Positions 1 through 5,114 of a DNA stretch of 11,989 nucleotides are shown piece after piece. The notes beneath the pieces were generated by a model. That model was given only the letters and a program-made list of their open reading frames with translations, did not search any database and was not told the origin of the DNA. Each line of letters opens with the position of its first letter. The first letter of the stretch is position 1. Made by a program: the position numbers and the translations under genes. This DNA is from Pseudorhodobacter sp. (GTDB taxonomy: Bacteria > Pseudomonadota > Alphaproteobacteria > Rhodobacterales > Rhodobacteraceae), in assembly GCA_014378345.1 (NCBI GenBank), contig JACMNW010000227.1:1-11989 (forward strand), in the 5' to 3' direction.

Positions 1-553
1 GCACCGTGGCTTCGCGTGCGGGATCGGCCAACCAACCACGCGCGGCGCCCGCGGCGGTAACGATGCCGCCATGCACGGCCGTCGCTACACCGACATAAAT
101 TGCCGTCAAAGTTGCAATTTCTGCCATATTCGCGCCCGGCGACAAAAATCCGGGTAAAACTGCCACATAAAAAACTGCGGCCTTGGGGTTCAATAAATTG
201 GTGATCAAACCACGCCGGAAAAACCGCCCCAGTGACGACCCTGCCTTAGCGTGCTCCGATGCCTGCGCGCCACCTTTCCAGCCGTCCCATGCCAGCCAAA
301 GCAGATAGGCCACGCCACCCCAACGCAAAGCCTGATACGCAAAAGGCGATGCCGCGATGATCGCCGTCAGCCCAAGTGCCGCCGCAACCCCCATCAGCGC
401 CAAACCCAGCGCCACGCCCGCCACCGCCGCATAACCGGGCCTCCACCCTTCGGGCGCGGCTATCAGCGCGAGGTAGGCCATATTCGGCCCCGGCGTCAGT
501 TCAATCACCAGCGAGGTCAGGGCAAAAGCAGCCAAAGAGGTCGAATCTGCCAT
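1..553 (-). CDS. LysE/RhtB family amino-acid exporter (partial, 3' end outside window)
   Basis: Inner-membrane exporter of the LysE/RhtB family, which pumps amino acids or related small metabolites out of the cell; the substrate cannot be told from sequence. 184 residues are visible from the ATG at 553, and the usual family length is about 200-210, so only the last segment is missing beyond base 1. Seen directly: the N-terminal family motif TPGPN at residues 20-24, preceded by a hydrophobic helix; an Ala/Gly-rich second helix; a third helix (AYLLWLAWDGWK); then a polar loop and the conserved NLLNPKA motif leading into a further hydrophobic helix. A GGGGA stretch eight bases before the ATG supports the start. 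It lies 66 bases downstream of hemF on the same strand and may be cotranscribed with it, but the phased repeat just upstream could give it its own control. Confidence 0.9.
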   Translation of the reverse strand, partial: MADSTSLAAFALTSLVIELTPGPNMAYLALIAAPEGWRPGYAAVAGVALGLALMGVAAALGLTAIIAASPFAYQALRWGGVAYLLWLAWDGWKGGAQASEHAKAGSSLGRFFRRGLITNLLNPKAAVFYVAVLPGFLSPGANMAEIATLTAIYVGVATAVHGGIVTAAGAARGWLADPAREATV

Positions 554-564
554 CGATTTTTCCC

Positions 565-604
565 CAGCACAGCGTAAGCACGGATAAAGCACGCGAAAAG
601 CACG
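565..604. repeat. 11-bp-period direct repeats upstream of the lysE-type gene
   Basis: The heptamer AAGCACG occurs three times exactly, at 576-582, 587-593 and 598-604, with starts exactly 11 bases apart. A weaker in-phase copy sharing AGCAC lies at 566-570. On the minus (gene-sense) strand this reads CGTGCTT three times and then TGTGCTG, ending just before the ribosome binding site of the exporter. One-turn spacing would place every copy on roughly the same DNA face. Function is unknown; a regulator site or an mRNA leader element are both possible. Confidence 0.6.
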
Positions 605-619
605 CAGCGCATACGGCGG

Positions 620-1480
620 TTAATACCATTTCGCCAACGGCGGCAGGCTCATCAATACCGCGTTTGCATCATGCCCGGTTTCCAGGCCAAACTTGGTGCC
701 ACGGTCATAGACAAGGTTATATTCGGCATAAAGCCCGCGATGGTATAGCTGCGTGTCGCGGTCTGCTTCATTCCACGGCATCCCGATACGGCGTTCGATC
801 AAAGGCTGAAACGCGGGCAAAAACGCGGCCCCCACCGCTTGGGTAAAAGCAAAATCCGCCTCCCAATCGCCGGTGTCCAGATCATCATAAAATATGCCCC
901 CGACCCCCCGCGCCCGACCCCTGTGCGGCACATAAAAATACTCATCCGCCCAGGCCTTGAACTTCGGAAAATACTCCGGCGAATGGGCATCACAAGCAGC
1001 CTGCATTTGCCCATGAAAATGCGCGGTATCTTCCGCATATTCGATGCAGGGGTTCAGGTCTGACCCGCCACCAAACCACGCGGCGTGCGGCGTCCAGAAC
1101 ATGCGCGTGTTCATGTGCACAGCCGGGGCATGGGGGTTAACCATATGGGCCACAAGGGAAATTCCCGATGCCCAAAATCGTGGGTCACTGTCCATGCCCG
1201 GCACGCCGCGCGCCGCCATCGCCTTTTGCGCGCGGTCGCCAAGTTGGCCGTGCACCTCGGATATATTCACGCCGACCTTCTCAAAAACCCGGCCCCCGCG
1301 CATCACGCTCATCAAGCCGCCACCGCCATCGGCGCGGGTTGTTGGGGTCACTTCAAACCGCCCCGGCGTGGCCGTACCAAAGGCATTTTCCACCCCTTCA
1401 AACGCCGTCACAATTCGGTCGCGCAAGCTGCGAAACCAAGCTGAGGCGCGTGGTTTGCGGGTCTCAAACACATCAGTCAT
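620..1480 (-). CDS. hemF: Oxygen-dependent coproporphyrinogen III oxidase HemF
   Basis: Cytoplasmic enzyme of haem and chlorophyll-precursor synthesis. It oxidatively decarboxylates two propionates of coproporphyrinogen III to vinyl groups, using O2. The 286 residues match the usual family length. Conserved blocks seen: VGVNISEVHG (69-78), NPHAPAVHMNTR (115-126), WFGGGSDLNP (135-144), EDTAHFHGQ (150-158), the segment FYVPHRG (182-188) with GVGGIFYDDLD (192-202), and near the C-terminus AEYNLVYDRGTKFGLETG (252-269) with LMSLPP. His112, His122, His156 and His186 fit the four histidines discussed for the E. coli enzyme. I chose the ATG at 1480 over an in-frame start further upstream: AGGGAG lies about ten bases before it and the family begins here. 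The gene precedes the lysE-type gene on the same strand. Confidence 0.97.
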   Translation of the reverse strand: MTDVFETRKPRASAWFRSLRDRIVTAFEGVENAFGTATPGRFEVTPTTRADGGGGLMSVMRGGRVFEKVGVNISEVHGQLGDRAQKAMAARGVPGMDSDPRFWASGISLVAHMVNPHAPAVHMNTRMFWTPHAAWFGGGSDLNPCIEYAEDTAHFHGQMQAACDAHSPEYFPKFKAWADEYFYVPHRGRARGVGGIFYDDLDTGDWEADFAFTQAVGAAFLPAFQPLIERRIGMPWNEADRDTQLYHRGLYAEYNLVYDRGTKFGLETGHDANAVLMSLPPLAKWY

Positions 1481-1507
1481 TTCAAGGCAACTCCCTGCCG
1501 TTTCGCC

Positions 1508-1521
1508 CGTCTTATCAGACG
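1508..1521. promoter_or_regulatory. Short palindrome in the hemF leader
   Basis: CGTCT-TATC-AGACG is a perfect 5-bp inverted repeat with a 4-base spacer, 28 bases before the hemF start. Read on the minus strand it contains TGATAA/GATAAG, which resembles a -10 hexamer, with TTGTTG about 15-16 bases further upstream. It could be a promoter with an overlapping operator, or chance. I see no FNR-type site (TTGAT-N4-ATCAA) here. Confidence 0.25.
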
Positions 1522-1596
1522 CGTGCAACCGCCAACAAGGCATTTGGCAAGCGCATCATAAACGCGCTAAAGCAGAAGGAAACCTGAAACGCGGCT

Positions 1597-1864
1597 ATGC
1601 CTCTGAAGATGTTGTTATTTCCAACACTGTTGGGTCACATGCGCGCCGTTGCCCGTGCCACCGCCACCTGATGTCACGCCGCCACCGGAACCGCCACAAC
1701 TCCGGCTTTGCCTTGAGGATCGGGACCAAACCGTGACCCGCCCCGCAGCCATTGATCTGGCCACTGAGCAATCCAAACTTTCAGGCCTGAAAATCAAACG
1801 CACCCAGCTGGCCCTTGCAGGTAATCGTTCCATCGCTGCCTGCCGCAAAGCCTATCCCGAATGA
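1597..1864 (+). pseudogene. Small lipoprotein-like ORF interrupted by a single-base frameshift
   Basis: I do not recognise the family. From the ATG at 1597, preceded by an AGAAGGA stretch at 1574-1580, a short frame gives MPLKMLLFPTLLG, which resembles a signal peptide, and stops at 1671. An overlapping frame, open from 1607 to the TGA at 1862-1864, encodes a Pro-rich stretch (PVPPPPDVTPPPEPP) followed by about 50 charged, helix-prone residues ending ACRKAYPE. Skipping one G of the GGG run at 1632-1634 joins the two frames into one 88-residue protein reading ...PTLLVTCAPLPVPPPP..., that is, a short hydrophobic leader, a Cys, and a Pro-rich linker as in small lipoproteins. In the second frame alone the only start is TTG at 1649, with no evident ribosome site. 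Its stop directly abuts the stop of the convergent SDR gene. It may be a pseudogene, a sequencing error, or a real small gene using TTG. Confidence 0.4.
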
Positions 1865-2671
1865 TCAGTGCGCCGGGGCTTGCACCACATCCAGCAAACT
1901 GCGGCCGCCATCAACGGTGATCACTTGGCCCGTGATAAACGAAGCCGCATCCGACGCCAGAAACTGCACTATTTCGGCCAGCTCATTTGCATGGGCAATC
2001 CGGTTTAGCGGTGTGCCATCCGTGATAAGTTGTTGGTAATCGGGCGTCTCTGCCAGCGTTCCCTGCAAACTGGCGCTCATCACAGACCCAAATGCCACCG
2101 CATTCACCCTTATCCCCTTCGGAGCCAAAGCCACCGCCATCGACCGCGTCATTGCATCGACGGCCGCACAGCTAATTGAATACCCCATCAGGTTTGGCTG
2201 CACCCGCTGCGCCGCAATCGACGACAGATTGACAATCGCGCCAATCATACCTTGTTGGCCGGTCTTTTCCGCATGTTTCACCATCCGTCGTGCGGTCATC
2301 TGGGATAGCCGCAAACCTGTCAGCAGGTTTTGCTCGAACAGTGCTTCGACTGCGTCGGCATCAGGATCAAGCGGGTCGGCAAGCATCACTTGGCGGCTGG
2401 CGTTGACCAAAATATCCACCCTGTCAAACGCATCCATGGTGGCTGATAACAGATTGTTTATGGTCAGTTTTTGTCGCAAATCGCCGGCAAACATGCGCAC
2501 TTGGCCTTCAGCCCGCGCGTCAACGCCGACTTCGGCTTCAAGCCGGTCTTCGTCCATATCCGCGAACATCACATTCGCGCCCATGCCGACAAAATGCCGG
2601 GCAATCGCCAAGCCGATACCATTGGCAGACCCGGTGACAATCGCCGTTTTTCCAGTGATAGACAGTGACAT
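1865..2671 (-). CDS. SDR-family oxidoreductase-like protein lacking the catalytic lysine
   Basis: Classical-length (268 aa) short-chain dehydrogenase/reductase with a Rossmann fold. The glycine-rich cofactor motif TGSANGIG lies at residues 13-20, Asp38 follows strand beta-2 (MFADMD), and NAS at 90-92 stands where NNAG is usual. Asn115, Ser151 and Tyr164 sit at catalytic-tetrad positions (Ser to Tyr is 13 residues, as expected). The active-site motif reads Y164-S-I-S-C168, with Cys (TGT) where the family has Lys. The C-terminal ITGQVITVDGG is typical of FabG-like SDRs. Without the lysine, ordinary NAD(P)H-dependent activity is doubtful, so the protein may be non-catalytic, altered in chemistry, or regulatory. 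The substrate is unknown. It starts 18 bases after the methyltransferase stop and is probably the last gene of a clpS-led operon. A GATAAGGATATCAAT leader just before the ATG supplies AAGGA. Confidence 0.9.
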   Translation of the reverse strand: MSLSITGKTAIVTGSANGIGLAIARHFVGMGANVMFADMDEDRLEAEVGVDARAEGQVRMFAGDLRQKLTINNLLSATMDAFDRVDILVNASRQVMLADPLDPDADAVEALFEQNLLTGLRLSQMTARRMVKHAEKTGQQGMIGAIVNLSSIAAQRVQPNLMGYSISCAAVDAMTRSMAVALAPKGIRVNAVAFGSVMSASLQGTLAETPDYQQLITDGTPLNRIAHANELAEIVQFLASDAASFITGQVITVDGGRSLLDVVQAPAH

Positions 2672-2689
2672 ATTGATATCCTTATCGCG

Positions 2690-3682
2690 TCAGGGCCGTG
2701 CCCGGATCGGGAAGGCCGCGCGGGTTAACTTAAAGGCACTGTCGCCACCAATCACCTCAACCTCGCGAAACAGTGTGGCAAGCACGCGGTCATACGGCAG
2801 GTGGCGGTTTGCTACCAGATACAGCGTGCCAGACCCGGAAAGCATCCGGTGAGCGGCAACCAGAAACGCAATACCAAGGGCAGGGTCGGCATCGCGCGTG
2901 GTGTGGAAGGGCGGGTTGCAAACCACGGCCCCCACGGGGGCAGCAGGGCGAAATGCTGTTGCATCGGCCCAATGAAATGCGGCCCTTGGGTCTGTGATGT
3001 TTTGGCGCGCACAGGCAAGGGCCGCGTCTTCGGCCTCGACCAGATCAAGCGACGAAACACCGTCACGTGCCAAAATTGCGCGGGAAAGATACCCCCAACC
3101 GGCGCCAAGATCGACAACGCGGGCAGGCAGTTTGGCCGGCAATGCTGCCGCCAAAAGCGCAGATCCACGGTCTGCGCCGTTTGCAGAAAACACGCCAGAC
3201 CGGGTGATAAATCCATCCGCTATGGTTTGTGGGGCAGTGACCCATGATGCCAGTCCGGGGCCTGCGGCAAAGCTGAATATCTTGCCATGTGCTTTGGCTA
3301 AGGCCTCTGATACTGGCACCAGTACCCGCAAGTCTTTGTAAACGCTGTCAACGCCATCGGTTTTTTGACCATCAACAACGATTATGCCGCCCGGTCTAAC
3401 CACCTTGGCGGCATCGGCCAGTATTGCCCGCGCATCGGCCTTAGCCCGGGGCAAGCAAACGATCGCTGCGCCATAAGACCCCGAAGTGCCACTGGCTACC
3501 GCGTAACCCTGCTGTGCAAAGGCATCATAGTCAGGCTTAAAACCCGTGATCACGGCCAATCTGTCTTTCGGAAGACAGGACAGATCGTCACCGATACGCG
3601 GCCTGATCACGGCAATCATGCCCACGTCGGGCAGCACCATCACGCCCGTATTCAGGGCCATTTCTAATCTTGCAGATCGCAT
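2690..3682 (-). CDS. RsmC-like class I SAM-dependent methyltransferase
   Basis: A 330-residue methyltransferase built like RsmC (16S rRNA G1207 N2-methyltransferase), with a degenerate N-terminal half and a catalytic C-terminal half. Seen: in the N-terminal half, the CLPRAKADAR block and VVDGQKTDGVDS (102-113); in the C-terminal half, FITRSGVFSANGADRGS (158-174), SAM motif I VVDLGAGWGY (189-198), acidic loop LVEAEDAAL, and NPPFH at 256-260, the signature of enzymes that methylate an exocyclic amino group. A 16S rRNA guanine target is likely but not proved; 23S RlmG-type enzymes share the architecture. The start at 3682 is kept because the family's N-terminus has a SxRLxxAL block, seen here as SARLEMAL; Met8 is an alternative. 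A UUCG-type hairpin lies just before this start. It sits between clpS and the SDR gene. Confidence 0.85.
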   Translation of the reverse strand: MRSARLEMALNTGVMVLPDVGMIAVIRPRIGDDLSCLPKDRLAVITGFKPDYDAFAQQGYAVASGTSGSYGAAIVCLPRAKADARAILADAAKVVRPGGIIVVDGQKTDGVDSVYKDLRVLVPVSEALAKAHGKIFSFAAGPGLASWVTAPQTIADGFITRSGVFSANGADRGSALLAAALPAKLPARVVDLGAGWGYLSRAILARDGVSSLDLVEAEDAALACARQNITDPRAAFHWADATAFRPAAPVGAVVCNPPFHTTRDADPALGIAFLVAAHRMLSGSGTLYLVANRHLPYDRVLATLFREVEVIGGDSAFKLTRAAFPIRARP

Positions 3683-3686
3683 GAGC

Positions 3687-3700
3687 GGCCACGAATGGCC
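3687..3700 (-). promoter_or_regulatory. UUCG-loop hairpin abutting the methyltransferase start
   Basis: On the minus strand GGCCA-TTCG-TGGCC forms a perfect 5-bp stem with a UUCG-type tetraloop, ending four bases before the ATG at 3682. The only nearby Shine-Dalgarno-like bases (AAGG) run into the stem, so the hairpin could hinder initiation or couple it to clpS translation. No T-run follows, so it is not an intrinsic terminator. Confidence 0.4.
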
Positions 3701-3733
3701 TTGGTCCTTTTCGCAATTACAGAAAGGGGCGCT

Positions 3734-4054
3734 TTAGTCTTTTTCCATCGTGCATTGCAGCGGGTGTTGATGCCTGCGCGCAAAATCCATCACCTGCGCC
3801 ACCTTGGTTTCCGCCACCTCAAACGAGAAAACCCCCACAACTGCAAGACCCTTTTTGTGCACCGTCAGCATGATTTCGAACGATTGCGCATGGGTTAGCC
3901 CAAAGAATCGCTCCAGCACATGCACGACAAATTCCATCGGGGTGTAATCATCGTTCAGCAGCATCACCTTGTACATCGGCGGGCGTTCGGTTTTGATGCG
4001 CGTTTTGGTCAGTATTGATGCGTCGTCGCCCGGCCCGTTTGGCGTATCAGACAT
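3734..4054 (-). CDS. clpS: ATP-dependent Clp protease adaptor ClpS
   Basis: Adaptor that binds N-end-rule substrates (bulky hydrophobic N-termini) and hands them to ClpA-ClpP for degradation in the cytoplasm. From this start the protein has 106 residues, with a flexible N-terminal tail followed by the ClpS core. Seen: MYKVMLLNDDYTPMEFVV with the substrate-pocket residues Asn34, Asp35, Asp36, Thr38 and Met40; VHKKG with His66; VAETKVAQVMDFAR; and the terminal HPLQCTMEKD. In this numbering these match the E. coli ClpS positions exactly, which is why I favour the ATG at 4054. An in-frame ATG at 4081 (nine residues longer) has a GGAG two bases before it, too close to be ideal, so the start is uncertain. 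It is divergent from the HAD gene and 51 bases upstream of the methyltransferase. Confidence 0.94.
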   Translation of the reverse strand: MSDTPNGPGDDASILTKTRIKTERPPMYKVMLLNDDYTPMEFVVHVLERFFGLTHAQSFEIMLTVHKKGLAVVGVFSFEVAETKVAQVMDFARRHQHPLQCTMEKD

Positions 4055-4081
4055 CAGGGTAGGGCTGTTTGGCACAGGCAT

Positions 4082-4216
4082 CGCTCCGGCAGGCAGGATG
4101 GATTCGATAGTTATCTATTCCGCCTAATATAGCGGATTTTTACGCATCGAAAAGGGGGCGTGCCGGGATTGCATCATTGCCGGGCCTGCGCAACACTGCG
4201 GCAAGGAGTATCACTT
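4082..4216. promoter_or_regulatory. Divergent clpS / HAD-hydrolase intergenic region
   Basis: This gap must hold promoters for both directions. It contains an AT-rich core (about 4101-4141) with ATAG-TTAT-CTAT at 4107-4118 and an inverted repeat TCCGC-N8-GCGGA at 4119-4136. On the plus strand, TTGCCG (4177-4182) and CGGCAA (4199-4204) could form a 6-bp stem whose 3' arm overlaps the first two bases of the HAD gene's AAGGAG site (4203-4208). No -35/-10 pair is convincing enough to place exactly. Confidence 0.35.
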
Positions 4217-4939
4217 ATGTCAGACACCCGCCCGCTGACCACCATCGGCTTTGACGCCGATGATACACTTTGGCATAACGAGACGTTTTTTCGGATTACG
4301 CAAAGCCGCTTTACGGCATTGTTGGCTGATTATGCCGACCCCGATCATCTGGACAGCAGATTGCTTGCGGCTGAAAGGCGCAACATTGGGCACTACGGCT
4401 TTGGCGTTAAGGGCTTTGTTTTGTCCATGATCGAAACCGCGATTGAAGTTACAGATGGCCGGGTTTCTTCGACTGTGATCAGTGAATTGCTAACGGCGGG
4501 CCGCGAAATGTTACGGCACCCGGTTGATCTTCTGCCCCACGCCGCCGAAGCCGTAACAACTTTGGCAAAAACTTACCGTGTGATATTGGTTACCAAGGGT
4601 GATCTGCTGCACCAGGAAAATAAGCTGGCACAATCTGGTTTGGGCGACCTGTTTCATGGTGTGGAAATCGTCTCCGATAAAACAGCATCAGCGTATTCGA
4701 CAATTTTTAACCGCCACGGCGATGGTGCTGCACGTGGCATGATGGTTGGCAATTCTATGAAGTCTGATGTTCTGCCCATGCTAACAGCCGGGGGCTTCGG
4801 CGTATATGTGCCGCACGGCGTGACTTGGGCGCTGGAAGCTGCTGATACCCCCGAAAGCCATCATCGGTTTCACACCTTGTTCGATCTTAGCACCTTGCCC
4901 GATCTTGTGGCAGGGCTGACCGATCCCCACAACATATAG
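4217..4939 (+). CDS. HAD-superfamily hydrolase (phosphatase-like)
   Basis: A 240-residue haloacid-dehalogenase-fold protein, probably a small-molecule phosphatase; the substrate is not predictable. Motif I is GFDADDTLWHNE, with the nucleophile Asp13 and general acid/base Asp15. A helical cap region follows. Motif II is VILVTKGD, with Thr126 in place of the usual Ser/Thr and Lys127 next to it. Motif IV is VGNSMKSD at 177-184, with Asp184 expected to hold Mg2+. VSDKT between II and IV offers another conserved lysine. The start at ATG 4217 is fixed by AAGGAG eight bases upstream; a longer open frame begins at 4160 but lacks support. It is divergent from clpS and followed by an intrinsic terminator before the carboxypeptidase gene, so it is probably monocistronic. 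Confidence 0.88.
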   Translation: MSDTRPLTTIGFDADDTLWHNETFFRITQSRFTALLADYADPDHLDSRLLAAERRNIGHYGFGVKGFVLSMIETAIEVTDGRVSSTVISELLTAGREMLRHPVDLLPHAAEAVTTLAKTYRVILVTKGDLLHQENKLAQSGLGDLFHGVEIVSDKTASAYSTIFNRHGDGAARGMMVGNSMKSDVLPMLTAGGFGVYVPHGVTWALEAADTPESHHRFHTLFDLSTLPDLVAGLTDPHNI

Positions 4940-5000
4940 TGTTTTTTGCCCTGCCGCCCAAAGAACAAACTGCATACATTGCTTCAGCTTTTTGGCGAAA

Positions 5001-5024
5001 CCCCTTGAAATAAGGGGCTTTTCC
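5001..5024 (+). terminator. Intrinsic terminator after the HAD gene
   Basis: CCCCTT-GAAAT-AAGGGG is a perfect 6-bp stem (5001-5006 with 5012-5017) with a 5-base loop, followed by CTTTTCC. It lies about 60 bases after the HAD stop and before the carboxypeptidase start, so it probably separates the two transcripts. The short T-run makes it moderate in strength. Confidence 0.55.
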
Positions 5025-5047
5025 AGAAACCATACCTGTGCTAGAAT
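5019..5047 (+). promoter_or_regulatory. Possible promoter for the carboxypeptidase gene
   Basis: TAGAAT at 5042-5047, preceded by TGTGC, resembles an extended -10 element. The matching -35 position (TTTTCC, about 17 bases upstream) is weak and overlaps the tail of the preceding terminator. It lies about 70 bases before the GTG start. Confidence 0.3.
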
Positions 5048-5114
5048 TTTTATCACGGAGATAAGCCTCACCATAAAATAGGGGCGTCAGAGGCAGTGAT
5101 AAGGGGCAAGCGAC

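Noticed and set aside
1044..1736. A 230-codon open frame on the plus strand opposite hemF and running past its start
   Set aside because: It is antisense to the well-conserved HemF, is rich in Arg/His/Pro as expected of a shadow frame in GC-rich DNA, and has no recognisable domain.
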